Source: JAFGRU01 sp963665915 (GTDB taxonomy: Bacteria; Desulfobacterota; Desulfuromonadia; Desulfuromonadales; JAAYDE01). Taken from it: a DNA stretch of 64,000 bases. The stretch lies in contig CAXXSG010000004.1 in NCBI GenBank assembly GCA_963665915.2, positions 1-64,000 on the forward strand, read 5' to 3'. Positions 42,364 to 51,837 of the stretch are shown piece by piece. Both the position numbers and the translations under genes were made by a program. Under the pieces are notes generated by a model. It saw only the letters and a program-made list of their open reading frames with translations. It was not told where the DNA came from and ran no database searches. Numbering within the stretch: the stretch's first letter is position 1; the number at the start of each line of letters is the position of its first letter.

Positions 42364-43085
42364 TTTCCCAAAGCCTGTTTTTGAAATCGGATAAGTGTGG
42401 AGCATCCTTCCAGAGCAAGATTCCGCAACCCTTCAAATTCTTCAGAGGTGAACGGCTCGGATTCCGCCGTCCCCTGGATCTCCACAAAACGGCCGGACTC
42501 GGTAACCACGAAATTCATATCAACCGAAGCAGCTGAATCTTCCTCATAATTGAGATCGAGAAGGCCGTCCCCGTCAACGATTCCGACACTGATCGCGGCG
42601 ACCCATTCCTTCATGGGAACCATTGCCAGCACCTGTCGCTTCACCAACCCCTCCAGCGCAACCCGCAAAGCCAGACATGCGCCGGTAATCGAAGCGGTGC
42701 GCGTGCCGCCATCGGCCTGCAGCACATCGCAATCGACGACAACAGTTCTTTCCCCCAAGGCATCCAGGTCAACCACAGCCCGTAATGAGCGGCCGATAAG
42801 GCGTTGAATCTCATGGGTTCTTCCTCCCAGACGCCCCCGGGTCGCTTCTCGTGGCGAACGGCTCTGAGTGGCGCGGGGAAGCATGGAGTATTCAGCCGTC
42901 ACCCATCCACGCCCTTCCCCACGCATGAACGGAGGTACCGAATCCTCTACCGAAGCATTGCACAGAACCACGGTTTCACCAAAAGAGACAAGTACCGACC
43001 CCTCAGCATAACGGTTGTAACCTGTTTCAAAACGAATAGGCCGAAGATCCCCAGGCCCGCGACCATCCTGCCGCAACCTTGTCAC
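42360..43085 (-). CDS. rph: Ribonuclease PH
   Basis: A phosphorolytic 3'-5' exoribonuclease that trims tRNA 3' ends. The 241-residue product starts MTRLRQDGRGPGDLRPIRFE and carries the phosphate-binding SRSPREATRGRLGGRTHEIQ and VDCDVLQADGGTRTASITGA signatures. Overlaps the upstream amidase gene by four bases and rdgB by four, so the three are one transcription unit. Confidence 0.97.
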   Translation of the reverse strand: MTRLRQDGRGPGDLRPIRFETGYNRYAEGSVLVSFGETVVLCNASVEDSVPPFMRGEGRGWVTAEYSMLPRATQSRSPREATRGRLGGRTHEIQRLIGRSLRAVVDLDALGERTVVVDCDVLQADGGTRTASITGACLALRVALEGLVKRQVLAMVPMKEWVAAISVGIVDGDGLLDLNYEEDSAASVDMNFVVTESGRFVEIQGTAESEPFTSEEFEGLRNLALEGCSTLIRFQKQALGK

Positions 43086-44162
43086 TGCAAATTCTCTTTC
43101 TGGGAATCGGAAAATTCCCGGACGGCATTATATAAAACGTTGGCCAGGTTTTTCTGGTAGCCTGGATCGATCAGGCGGGCTTTTTCCTCCGGGTTACTGA
43201 GATAACCCAACTCCACCATAACCGTTGGAAGGTCACCCCTCCCGAGAGGCAGAAGTTGGGCCGCTCGAATCCCGTTAACCGCAAATCCCGCCTGTTTCAA
43301 CATATCGGCCAGATAATCGGCCAGTAGACGACTCCCCATGTCATTGTGGCCGCCATTGTCTTTTTCAAAACTGTTTTCCGGCCTGATATAAAGGGTGATG
43401 CCTTTCGCTTCCGGACCGAAAGCCGACTGGGCGTGCAACAGGACCAACGCATCGACCTCCGCTGCATTGGCGACCTGAAGCCGCTTTTCCCAGTTCAGAG
43501 AATAATCCTTGTCCCGAGTCAGAAAGACGGGAATACCGAGACGCATTTTGACATTTTTGGCAAACAGATGAGCGATCTCCAGAACCACATCTTTTTCCTT
43601 GATGCCGTCCAAACCAACGCTCCCGGGATCTGTCCCGCCGTGTCCGGGATCAACAGCCAGGCCGCGCAGGCCGGAACCGGCCTGGACCTCTTTTTTGCGC
43701 AGTAAAAATGCGAAAAGCCGATCCAGAGATGTCTCTTTACGGCTCGAAGTTGAAAAATTCGGATCCAGGTTTCGAAAATGGACTGCGATTCCAAGCAGGG
43801 AAGGCAGCTGTTCATAAAGGAAGTCTTCCGCCACACGCAATCTTCCGTCAATGAAGAGCGGAGGATGGGGAAGAGGGATAAAGCGAGTTTTTAAACGCAG
43901 GTAGCGACAACCGGGGAAAATGACAGCTGTCCCCTGGTACGTCTCAATGCTGTAAATGTGTTCCACCGAGTTCCAGCTCCCCCGCATACCCAGTGCCGGA
44001 AGGGCATCATCCAGAGCCAGGTAGGCCACCCCCCCCCTGATTATAGACTTCCTGTATGCGCACAGGTGCCCGACCACTCAGGGAGAGTTCGACGGAAGCC
44101 TCAAGAACAACAGGAGAAAACAGCAAAAAACTTAAACAGAGGAGGGTTATGGTTCGAGCCAT
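43082..44162 (-). CDS. N-acetylmuramoyl-L-alanine amidase (Amidase_3), frameshift in a G9 tract
   Basis: A periplasmic zinc amidase for septal peptidoglycan splitting. The N-terminal frame from 44162 gives a signal peptide (ITLLCLSFLLFSPVVLEA) and the start of an AMIN-like domain. The catalytic domain, in a second frame, has AVDPGHGGTDPGSVG (zinc His), LTRDKDYSL, NAAEVDALVLLHAQSA, and the glutamate in VMVELGYLSNPEEK. The frames join if one G is removed from the nine-G run at 44029-44037. Such a tract could be a sequencing error or a phase-variable switch. Confidence 0.85.
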
Positions 44163-44297
44163 GAAGAATCCATCATTGACAAAGAATCGGGTTATGGTGT
44201 CCTTCGAAATATAATACGAAGGTTAAAGCCGAATTTTCAAGCTATTACATTTGACGGGACATTTCAAGAGAGTCGATGAAAATTGTTCGAAGGGATT

Positions 44298-45332
44298 TCA
44301 GGAGGGGAGTAATTTCCGGCCCTGTTGCTCGATGCCCAGAAGGGAAAGCAAACGCTCGGTCAGAGTGGCCTGTAGCTTTCGCTGGGCAGCCAGATCGCTG
44401 TCCATGGGATAAATCTGTCCTCCGGCCATCATCCCATGTCCACCGGATGTGCCAAGGTCCTTAATCAGTTCCTGGATCAAATGACCGGCGCCCCCTTCCC
44501 TGCTCAATGTCCGCAAAGAAACAACCTCTTTATCACAGTACAGTCCCATCCCCAAGACAATGGAAACCCCTTCCATTCGCAACATAAAATCGGCCATTTC
44601 AGCCACCATGTCCGGATTATTGATGGTAAACAGGTTAAATACCAGGAGATCGTTGTATGTCCAGGCATTTTCCAAGGCCTTATTGAAGGAAAAAAAATAG
44701 CTGCGCGGGACTTTAGGATGGGTGATCTCAAAAAGGATACGATTGTTGACCATGGGGAAAAGGGTCAGGTAAGCTTCGCGGTCGGCAGTGCACCACTCCC
44801 TCCCGAGTTCCTGAGTCTCCGATTTTATAGCATAGTAGATTATGGTGGCAAGCCGGGTCCCGAAAGAAACATTCTGGGCCATCAGATATTCGAAAAGGAT
44901 GGTGGCAGAACTTCCGTAATCCTCCCGAATGTCAATCCAGCGACTCGATTTGGTTTGCTCGCGGATCGGATGATGATCAATAACAAGATCGACCTGTACA
45001 TCCTCCCCCAGAGAGTTGTTCCCGGTTCCGGGCTGGGTATCGACCAGGCAGACGACGTTAAAGTCCTTGGGATTGACGCTTTCAATATGAACGGCATCAA
45101 TATCCAGCTTGTGGACCATGACCCGGTTTTCGCCCCTCCCGATGATACCGCCGTATGCGAGAACACACTGGTTTCCGCTAAGAACGACGATAAAATGCTT
45201 CAAAGCCATGGCCGCAGCCAACGAATCCGGGTCAGGATTGTCATGGGCCAGAATCAGGACTTTTCCACGGCCCCGCAACCATTCCACCAGCTTTCCCGAC
45301 ATTTCCAGTGATTTTTCAAGGTTCAGGGCCAT
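44298..45332 (-). CDS. DHH-DHHA1 family phosphoesterase
   Basis: A 344-residue member of the NrnA/GdpP-like family that hydrolyses small phosphodiesters (oligonucleotides, pAp or cyclic dinucleotides; substrate not determinable here). Motifs run ILAHDNPDPDSLAAAMALK (I), CLVDTQPGTGN (II) and VDLVIDHHPIREQ (III, DHH). The C-terminal DHHA1 domain has DLGTSGGHGMMAGGQI. No PAS or GGDEF domain precedes it, so it is not GdpP. Codirectional with its neighbours. Confidence 0.88.
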   Translation of the reverse strand: MALNLEKSLEMSGKLVEWLRGRGKVLILAHDNPDPDSLAAAMALKHFIVVLSGNQCVLAYGGIIGRGENRVMVHKLDIDAVHIESVNPKDFNVVCLVDTQPGTGNNSLGEDVQVDLVIDHHPIREQTKSSRWIDIREDYGSSATILFEYLMAQNVSFGTRLATIIYYAIKSETQELGREWCTADREAYLTLFPMVNNRILFEITHPKVPRSYFFSFNKALENAWTYNDLLVFNLFTINNPDMVAEMADFMLRMEGVSIVLGMGLYCDKEVVSLRTLSREGGAGHLIQELIKDLGTSGGHGMMAGGQIYPMDSDLAAQRKLQATLTERLLSLLGIEQQGRKLLPS

Positions 45333-45358
45333 GCCTTTTTCTTTCCGTCAAATGGCCA

Positions 45359-45847
45359 TCAGAGAATTCTCGCAAATACCTCCAAAATAGCCTTCTCCGG
45401 GGTATCCACATAAACCACGCCTTCAATATCCGGCCAGGAATCGATAGCAATAACAGGCCGGCCCAACTTTAGTGCAACCGCTATCTCAGACAGCGTACCA
45501 TGTTCTCCTTCAATGGCAATCAGCGCCTGTGCCGAATGGACAATGATGATATTGCGGGCATGCCCCATATTGGTGGGAATGGCCAGGGTAACAAACGCAT
45601 TTGCCTCACTTGCTTCAGCGCCAGGAAGAATTCCAACCGCTTCACCACCCTGCTCGCGGCAACCGCGACAGGCGCCTTCCATAATTCCGGTAAGGCCACC
45701 GCAAACCAGAACGGCACTCCTTTGTGCAATAAGCCGGCCGACTTCCTCCGCTTTGTGATAGCCAGTTGGAGTGGCATGCGCCGCACCAATCACACCGATA
45801 ACCGGTTTTCTTTTCAATAGAGTTTCAGGTGATTTTTCAAGTGGCAT
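45359..45847 (-). CDS. LOG-like Rossmann protein (TIGR00725 type)
   Basis: A 162-residue Rossmann-fold protein related to the LOG/lysine-decarboxylase-like and DprA-like nucleotide-binding families. It carries VIGVIGAAHATPTGYHKAEE and LVCGGLTGIMEGACRGCREQ, and ALIAIEGEHGTLSEIAVALK, where LOG proteins have PGGxGTxxE. The PGG residues are EGE here, so cytokinin phosphoribohydrolase activity is doubtful. It overlaps the TPR gene upstream by 11 bases. Confidence 0.8.
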   Translation of the reverse strand: MPLEKSPETLLKRKPVIGVIGAAHATPTGYHKAEEVGRLIAQRSAVLVCGGLTGIMEGACRGCREQGGEAVGILPGAEASEANAFVTLAIPTNMGHARNIIIVHSAQALIAIEGEHGTLSEIAVALKLGRPVIAIDSWPDIEGVVYVDTPEKAILEVFARIL

Positions 45848-47096
45848 TTTTTACCCGGATCAACTGGAGGAAATTCGGATTCTGGCGGATATCGTCAAAA
45901 GCGGGGTCTTCCCAGGCCTGGTTAAGAAATTGCTGATCCCGAGAAGAAGCCTCCGACAAAGCCTTGACCGCATCATTGGCGTTGCCCTGAAGAGCCAGCA
46001 CCGTAGCGCGGCCGTAATGAGCAAGAGGCAGATCTCCGACTTTTTTCAGAATCTTATCGAAACAGGCCAGTGCGTCTTCCAGCTTTCTCAAATCTTTGAG
46101 AACATTGCCTTTAATATTTAATGTCTGAATGGAGTCGGGATTGCGAACAAGGCTCTCGTCCAGAGCCTTTAAAGCTTCCAGCAATTTACCCGACTCGAGA
46201 AAGACAATCCCTCGATAAAGTGAGGTATCAGGTCGGCCTGGATTGACCTCCTCAGCTTTATCCAACAGTTCAAGAAGCGATTCATGGGGGCCTCGATCAA
46301 TCATCAGGCGGATATTGTCGAACACCGCATCCACCAGGCTCGGCCCGAATTCGATCGATTTGGAAAAACTCTTTTCCGCCTCATCAAAATGGCCCAGCCG
46401 CAACAAAGAAAGACCGAGGTTGAAATGATAGGTCCCATCCTGCGGAGAAAGTTCAACCGCTTTTTCAAAATAGGCCAGGGCTTCACGATTGCGTTCCATG
46501 GCTGAGAGAACGTAACCCAGCCCGTTGTGGCTTGCCGGATCATTGGGCTGAAATTCGAGAGCTTTACCAAAGCTGGCCAGCGCCTCCGAAAAATTCCCAA
46601 GACGATTAAACAAGTAGCCGCGCTGGAAATAATTTTCCGGGCTTTCAGGAAGCCGGCGCAAAGCATTTTCATAATAACCGGTGGCCTCTTTATCGCGTTT
46701 CAGAAGATCGAGTACATTGCCGATATGTATAAACGATTCGGGAAAATCCGGCTGCAGTTCCGTACAGCGAATAAAATGCTCGACAGCCTTAGCAAAATCC
46801 CCGGTTCTCTCCAGGAGAACGCCAAAATTGTGATGAGTCCCCCCGTTGCCGGGATCGAACATTAAAGCCTTTTGAAACAGGGCGGAGGACATAGCGATAT
46901 CATCCATATTGAATGCGGAAACAGCAGCCAGGTTTATGGCATCCAGATCCATGGAATAGGCTTCAAGGCATTCCTGGGCAAGTTCCAGAGCCTCCTGGAA
47001 TTTGCCGCGGTGAAGGGCCAGGTGAGCCGCGCGCAACTTCTCAACCTTTTCTTCCGAGCCCTTTTCTTCAAGGAAAAATCCAAAATCTTTGTTCAT
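45837..47096 (-). CDS. Tetratricopeptide-repeat protein
   Basis: A 419-residue soluble protein made almost entirely of TPR units (about ten), for example NVLDLLKRDKEATGYYENAL, YFQRGYLFNRLGNFSEALAS and NGLGYVLSAMERNREALAYF. No signal peptide or catalytic domain. The start at 47096 gives MNKDFGFFLEEKGSEEKVEK; the frame extends to 47141 without similarity. Likely a protein-interaction scaffold; partner unknown. Coupled to the LOG-like gene. Confidence 0.85.
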   Translation of the reverse strand: MNKDFGFFLEEKGSEEKVEKLRAAHLALHRGKFQEALELAQECLEAYSMDLDAINLAAVSAFNMDDIAMSSALFQKALMFDPGNGGTHHNFGVLLERTGDFAKAVEHFIRCTELQPDFPESFIHIGNVLDLLKRDKEATGYYENALRRLPESPENYFQRGYLFNRLGNFSEALASFGKALEFQPNDPASHNGLGYVLSAMERNREALAYFEKAVELSPQDGTYHFNLGLSLLRLGHFDEAEKSFSKSIEFGPSLVDAVFDNIRLMIDRGPHESLLELLDKAEEVNPGRPDTSLYRGIVFLESGKLLEALKALDESLVRNPDSIQTLNIKGNVLKDLRKLEDALACFDKILKKVGDLPLAHYGRATVLALQGNANDAVKALSEASSRDQQFLNQAWEDPAFDDIRQNPNFLQLIRVKNAT

Positions 47097-47193
47097 TAAT
47101 ACTCCAGAAATCAGGTGCCCGTTTTTGACCCAAAAACCCATAAGCCAACGGATACTCTGTTTTTATTCGGCAGGATGGTTCGTTTTAAATAAT

Positions 47194-47823
47194 TCACTGT
47201 CCCTTATCAAAGGCCGCCTGAAAAAAATCACGTTCACATTCCATGGCATAGCGATAGGTTGCAGCAACCAGTGGATTGTCGGGATTCGCGTATTTGTCGA
47301 CCAGAGCCTCCAGGTCACAAGCCAATTCCTCGATCTCTTCTCCACTATAAGTGCGAATCCAATCACTGTAAGCATGCTCCGGCGAATTTCGCCGGGCCAG
47401 CTCCTGACCAAGCCAGGCATAAAGACGCATACAGGGCGTCAAAGCCGTCACTGTGAGGCCCGTATCGTAACCCCAGGCCGTAGCCATGACAAAATCGGTA
47501 TAGCGCCGGGTAGCGGCAGCAGGTTCAACATGGCCGACATTGACCCCCCATTCCAGGGCGTACTTCCCATGCAGCTTCAACTCGCCAAAAACCCCTTCGG
47601 CCAGCTTATGGAGCTTAATGAAGTCTTCCCAATCAGGAGCCTTGGCGCCGGCGACGATGTAACCGCGTGCAAAGGCTTTGAGAAAAAATGAATCCTGGCT
47701 GACATAATAGGAAAATTTGTCTTTGGCCAGGGAGCCGTCAAGAAGCCCTTGGACAAAGGGGTTGTGCAAAGAGGACGCAGCCAGTTCCTGGTTCTCTTGC
47801 CAGAGTTTTTTGGATAGGGACAT
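47194..47823 (-). CDS. tenA: TenA family thiaminase II / aminopyrimidine salvage enzyme
   Basis: A 209-residue all-helical protein of the TenA family that salvages thiamin pyrimidine from degraded thiamin. It shows LHNPFVQGLLDGSLAKDKFS, YVSQDSFFLKAFARGYIVAG and the C-terminal YRYAMECERDFFQAAF. The usual catalytic cysteine of TenA_C (YxCP) is not obvious at mid-protein (TALTPCMRLYAWLG), so it could belong to the TenA_E type, which uses another residue. No TPP riboswitch was seen upstream. AGCCTTGGAGGAAGCAAG gives a good ribosome-binding site. Confidence 0.88.
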   Translation of the reverse strand: MSLSKKLWQENQELAASSLHNPFVQGLLDGSLAKDKFSYYVSQDSFFLKAFARGYIVAGAKAPDWEDFIKLHKLAEGVFGELKLHGKYALEWGVNVGHVEPAAATRRYTDFVMATAWGYDTGLTVTALTPCMRLYAWLGQELARRNSPEHAYSDWIRTYSGEEIEELACDLEALVDKYANPDNPLVAATYRYAMECERDFFQAAFDKGQ

Positions 47824-48519
47824 CTTGCTTCCTCCAAGGCTAATTTTATCAAAAGAGCGGCCGCATTACCTGAACAAAATACTGAAAAACGACTGTTCTT
47901 TACAGGTTTTTCAAAACCTCACACGGTCGGATGGAAAAAACATATTACATTACATGGTCCCTGTGTGTAAATTTTCAAATTTAGCGGTTACGCGATGATT
48001 TTTTCCAGCAATAAAGGATTGAATGAATATTGCTCCGTTGGAAATAGCTGACCGGAACTGACGATTTCTCCAGTATATTTCATTCAACCATTATAGTTTC
48101 AATGTTCAGGGTAAGGCGCCTTTAAAAACCTGCAGGGATCATCACTATATAAAAACAAAGCGGCTTCAAAGTTGCATAGCATTCTTGAGCTTTTGAAAAG
48201 CCACAGAAAACCTGTGGGGAAACCTGTTCTCTTTTTTAAAAAATGGCATCCCACCTGAAACGGCTCTTGACGAGGAGCAGATCAAAGGGGGAGAAGCCGC
48301 CCGGGAGGTTGCCGGCCTGAAAATTCCGATTCCGGTCCAACAGCGACAACGGTAACGGTTTCCACCGCCGGCATCCCCCCCCCAATAAGCAACCTTTCGA
48401 CGGGTTTTAAAAAACGTGTATTTGCCCCTGTGCTAAATTCCCTCCTCCGGCACGGGGGCTTTTTTTATTTCCGAGCAGGTGTCGGCAAGTACCCTTTTGT
48501 GGTGAACCAACTGACAGTT
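47824..48519. other. About 700-bp region without an intact gene
   Basis: It contains a plus-strand open tail (48258-48354) that reads like the C-terminus of a lost gene (LDEEQIKGGEAAREVAG, then LKIPIPVQQRQR and stop), followed by a real terminator at 48424-48468. A small hairpin lies at 48200-48219 (CCACAG / CTGTGG). I could not name the lost gene. Insertion of the neighbouring IS200 element may have accompanied its decay. Confidence 0.4.
48424..48468 (+). terminator. Orphan plus-strand terminator
   Basis: GCCCCTGTGC and GCACGGGGGC pair (one G-T), followed by seven T. It follows the gene remnant at 48258-48354, which supports an earlier plus-strand gene here. Confidence 0.7.
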
Positions 48520-49175
48520 TTTGAACCTTTAACAGTAAATATCCCCCGGTCAAACCGGGGGCTTTATAGGTGAACCGCTCAAAGCGGTGGCTCAAACCGG
48601 TGGCTCAAACCGGGGGCCGCCTGAAAGCGGCTACCTGAGCAGTTTTAATTGATCGACTCTACCATCTTCCTTTTCTTGTCTCCGTATGTAATTTCGAATC
48701 ACTTCTTCATCACGTCCGACGGTCGAGGCGAAATACCCCCTTGCCCAAAAATTCTCTCCGGTAAAATTACGGCTTCGACCGCCAAATGTACGGGCAATAT
48801 GAATAGCGCTTTTCCCCTTGATATACCCTATGACTCGAGCAACTGCCAACTTTGGTGGTATCGCTATATACACATGGACATGGTCTGGGCACAGATGACC
48901 TTCCAAAACCAAGCTCTCGCGTTGTCGAGCCAATTCCCGTATTACTTCGCCAAGTTGCCGGCGTATTCGGCCGTAAAGTACCTTCCTCCGACACTTCGGT
49001 ATCCAAACCACGTGGTACTTGCAGTCCCAAACTGAATGACATAAACTTTGTATGTTGTTCATCGAAAGCCTCCTCTTCTGAGAACGTTGAGCGGTTCACA
49101 GATTGGAGGCTTTCAGCTACCTACGGAACTGTCAAACTTTTGTGGTCCCCCGGCAAAGCCGGGGGGTTTCCTTTT
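48520..49175 (-). mobile_element. IS200-type insertion element
   Basis: A single-transposase element bounded by subterminal palindromes: CCCCCGGTCAAACCGGGGG (48543-48561) on one side and CCCCCGGCAAAGCCGGGGG (49147-49165) on the other. Further short hairpins (GAACCGCTCAAAGCGGT and GCCGCCTGAAAGCGGC) lie next to the tnpA end. No terminal inverted repeats or target duplication, as expected for IS200/IS605 elements that move as single strands. Exact ends are uncertain. Confidence 0.75.
48631..49062 (-). CDS. tnpA: IS200-family Y1 transposase TnpA
   Basis: A 143-residue HUH single-strand transposase. The HUH metal site is in LCPDHVHVYIAIP, and the catalytic tyrosine is in EEVIRNYIRRQEKED. It starts MNNIQSLCHSVWDCKYHVVW and has the family run VIGYIKGKSAIHIARTFGG. 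It is intact and of normal length, so the element may be active. No tnpB partner. Confidence 0.92.
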   Translation of the reverse strand: MNNIQSLCHSVWDCKYHVVWIPKCRRKVLYGRIRRQLGEVIRELARQRESLVLEGHLCPDHVHVYIAIPPKLAVARVIGYIKGKSAIHIARTFGGRSRNFTGENFWARGYFASTVGRDEEVIRNYIRRQEKEDGRVDQLKLLR

Positions 49176-49203
49176 GTACTAAGACGATATTTCTGCGGAA
49201 ACC

Positions 49204-49755
49204 CTAAAATGATTTATCCTTCCAATGCTCCTCCAATATTTTCATCCACACCCGGGCGGTCAAATGAGCATCGTCAAGCGCCCTGTGAGAACGATAATTC
49301 TGTGGCAAAGAACCGATCAGGTGCCGCGCCACGGTTTCAAGCTTATGATTTCGCAGACGTGGAAACAACTTGCGACATATTTTCAGGGTGCAAAGATGGG
49401 AGTTATCAAATCCCAAACCCAGACTTCCCAGTTCCCAACGAAGAAAGCCCATATCAAAAGAAGCATTGTGGGCCACCAGAACAGCCCCATCGATAAATTG
49501 CAGAAATTGTGGAAATACATCTTCCGGTTGCGGCTCTGACTCAAGCATTTCTTCGGTAATACCGTGAACCCGCTGAGCCGCCCGGGGAATAGTTACTCCG
49601 GGGTTGATCATGCTGTGAAATTCAGCGAATATTATGCCCTCCTCAATCGCCACGGCACCAACTTCAATAACACGGCCGCCTAGGGCAGGGGAAAGGCCTG
49701 TTGTTTCAAAATCAAAGACCGCATATCGGCCATCGCCGGATATCATACCATTCAC
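49204..49755 (-). CDS. DEDDh 3'-5' exonuclease (DnaQ-like)
   Basis: A 183-residue exonuclease-fold protein. Motif I is AVFDFETTGLSPALGGRVIE (Asp, Glu), motif II VLVAHNASFDMGFL (Asp), motif III SHRALDDAHLTARVW (His, Asp). It could be a proofreading-like nuclease or an RNase T/oligoribonuclease-type enzyme; the stand-alone length and HGITEEML segment fit the PolC/DnaQ epsilon-like group. Single gene next to the IS200 element. Confidence 0.9.
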   Translation of the reverse strand: MNGMISGDGRYAVFDFETTGLSPALGGRVIEVGAVAIEEGIIFAEFHSMINPGVTIPRAAQRVHGITEEMLESEPQPEDVFPQFLQFIDGAVLVAHNASFDMGFLRWELGSLGLGFDNSHLCTLKICRKLFPRLRNHKLETVARHLIGSLPQNYRSHRALDDAHLTARVWMKILEEHWKDKSF

Positions 49756-49804
49756 TTTCGAAAAGTTTGAAAAAAGGGCGACCCTTACCCCTTCCAGAAA
49801 CTGC

Positions 49805-50545
49805 TTACAGTAAGGACACTTCTCCCCCGGCCGAAATCACATTTCCGGCAGCAATCTGGAATTGCCAGCTATTTTCTTCCGAGCTGAGTGCCACCATGAC
49901 GGCTTCAGTACTTAGGGTAATTTCATGATTGAATTGGATTTTGTAGGTTTTAAGCCTGGGGCAAGCCCCTTCCCTGCGTGCAATAGCCGTCTCCAGATAA
50001 TCGGCATAAACGGCATTGTTCACATGGGCGTTGGTATCGATATCCGCACAGCGCGTTGTTATCGGCATATCCCACCCTTTTGCAAATCTTTTTACCGGCT
50101 TCCACTCATCGGAGGGCGGTTCGGGTAACTCCAATCCTTCGGGAAACAGCCTTTGCGCAAGAACGCCCTTTACATGCACCGGCCTTCGGGATTTCATGTC
50201 CAGAGAAAACCACACACTAACCGCCGAAGCCACAAGCTCCTCACCGCACAAGACTTCAAAATAACGATAGGCCTTGAAACCTTTCCGCCCCCCCAGGCGG
50301 GTCACCACCCGCAGATCCTCCTGGTAACGTGGATAGCGGAAAACCTCCAGATCCATCCGGTAAAGGACCCAGCCGAGTCCCTGTTCCGCCATCTCTTTAT
50401 CGCCGAACCCCCTTGCGGCTGCATGTAGAATGGCCGCCTCCTGAAAGAGTTTCAACAAACTGGAAAGGCGGAGGAGATAATCCGCTCCTACACTAAAATA
50501 ACCGACTTGAAAAGGCAGGCAGAATTCCATAGGTCTGTTTCCCAA
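49805..50545 (-). CDS. Acyl-ACP thioesterase family protein
   Basis: A 246-residue double-hotdog protein resembling bacterial acyl-ACP thioesterases, which release fatty acids from acyl carrier protein. Seen are the N-terminal hotdog (GYFSVGADYLLRLSSLLKLF, GLGWVLYRMDLEVFRYPRYQ) and the second with the catalytic-type segment ADIDTNAHVNNAVYADYLET (Asp/Asn-His). The start may be the ATG six codons inside. Specificity is unknown. Confidence 0.85.
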   Translation of the reverse strand: MGNRPMEFCLPFQVGYFSVGADYLLRLSSLLKLFQEAAILHAAARGFGDKEMAEQGLGWVLYRMDLEVFRYPRYQEDLRVVTRLGGRKGFKAYRYFEVLCGEELVASAVSVWFSLDMKSRRPVHVKGVLAQRLFPEGLELPEPPSDEWKPVKRFAKGWDMPITTRCADIDTNAHVNNAVYADYLETAIARREGACPRLKTYKIQFNHEITLSTEAVMVALSSEENSWQFQIAAGNVISAGGEVSLL

Positions 50546-50654
50546 GATGTTATTGGTCCACCGATATTTTTAATCTCACTTTCGAAAAACACCGGAACAA
50601 CCCAATAAAGGATTTTTGAAAAGAATTTATCCCCCCAGATTCTCCAAGGGTAGT

Positions 50655-51629
50655 TCAGTTCTCATGTGAGAACCACGACTTAAGCCAATGGCGGTTCCGG
50701 TTATGCCCATTTCCAGTAAAAATATTGGAAAAGATATTCAGCGGTTCGGGGCAGTCCGGAGATCTGGAGTCAAACTCCCGAGCTATCTCAAGAAGACGGG
50801 CGACCCTTTGATCGGTATGGGGATGAGTTCGCAAAACAGAGGGGCTGAAGGTCTTGCGCCGAGGCAGAAAAACCGTCTTCCAGAGCTTTTCGTCGTAATG
50901 ATCCATTTTGCCCAAAGCTGTAGCCAGACTTTTCGGATCGCCGGTCAGATAGGCTGCGGTCTGATCCGCCTCAAACTCACGAGTTCGGGACAAGGCGAGT
51001 TGAAGGAGGGAGCTGATGGTCGGTGCAAAAAGAAGAAGCAACAGTACAACCGGGGAGATAAGCGTACCGGAAATAATGAAAAGCGGCAGATAAAGAATCA
51101 TCAGGACCTGCCCGATAGTGGAAAGAAGGGAAGTAACACGAGTCATGGTATCTGCAAGAGAATGTAGGAACAGGTCATTATTGCGGATATGGCTGACTTC
51201 ATGAGCCAGTATACCGGCTGTCTCGCTCCAATCAAGCTTTCGGATCAAAGCATCAGTCACAACGATAGCGGCATCGTTACGCGTCCCCATGCTGAAAGCG
51301 TTCATGACCTCGCTCGCAACAAAATAAAGCTTGGGTTTTTTTGGTATCTGGGCTCGGCCTGAAAGCTGCTCAAGAATTTCGTAAAGCCCGCCGGCTTCAA
51401 CCGGGCTAAGAAAAACCGCGCCCTGGCGCTGTAAAAAAATGCGGGGAGGAATTTTCGGTGTGGTGGCCATCAGGATCATGCCCAGACCGATCGTCCAGAA
51501 AATCCCCATTTTTCCCATTAGCATATAACCCAACACCCCGAACAGAACAAGCATCCCAACCAGGATGACAATGGTCTGAAAGAAATTTCGCATCTTTTGG
51601 ATTTGAACGGTGCCGCAGGGATCCTTCAT
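50655..51629 (-). CDS. htpX: M48-family membrane zinc metalloprotease (HtpX-like)
   Basis: An inner-membrane protease for quality control of membrane proteins. Two N-terminal membrane helices (TIVILVGMLVLFGVLGYML and onwards) precede the zinc motif GILAHEVSHIRNND. A hydrophobic pair follows, with the third zinc ligand in LSRTREFEADQTAA (Glu). The start at 51629 has TAGGA five bases upstream; the frame is open to 51689, and a family-like start MRNFFQT lies at 51593. Slightly longer than E. coli HtpX. Confidence 0.92.
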   Translation of the reverse strand: MKDPCGTVQIQKMRNFFQTIVILVGMLVLFGVLGYMLMGKMGIFWTIGLGMILMATTPKIPPRIFLQRQGAVFLSPVEAGGLYEILEQLSGRAQIPKKPKLYFVASEVMNAFSMGTRNDAAIVVTDALIRKLDWSETAGILAHEVSHIRNNDLFLHSLADTMTRVTSLLSTIGQVLMILYLPLFIISGTLISPVVLLLLLFAPTISSLLQLALSRTREFEADQTAAYLTGDPKSLATALGKMDHYDEKLWKTVFLPRRKTFSPSVLRTHPHTDQRVARLLEIAREFDSRSPDCPEPLNIFSNIFTGNGHNRNRHWLKSWFSHEN

Positions 51630-51837
51630 CACATTCCTATGGGTCTGTTCCCAATATTGAGCCGAGGGACATGTAATAGGCTCGTTCACCGGATTTAAGC
51701 CTCATGTTAACACAAAAAAAAAGGTTGCGTCAGGGGGGTCGTGACCTGTTCTACAGCCTCACAAACCTTCCGCAACCTTGTGATAAAATTTTTATTTCTT
51801 CAAGAAATGGATCACCAGCAATACATCGTTTTGAACT

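Noticed and set aside
47824..48000. TPP riboswitch ahead of tenA
   Set aside because: The conserved CTGAGA and ACCTGATCTGG-type strings are absent on the minus strand.
48520..49175. Palindromes as a CRISPR or REP array
   Set aside because: Only two main palindromes, at the ends of a transposase gene, with no spacer series.
51714..51800. AAGGTTGCG / CGCAACCTT as a terminator
   Set aside because: Arms are about 40 bases apart with weak stem stability; not convincing.
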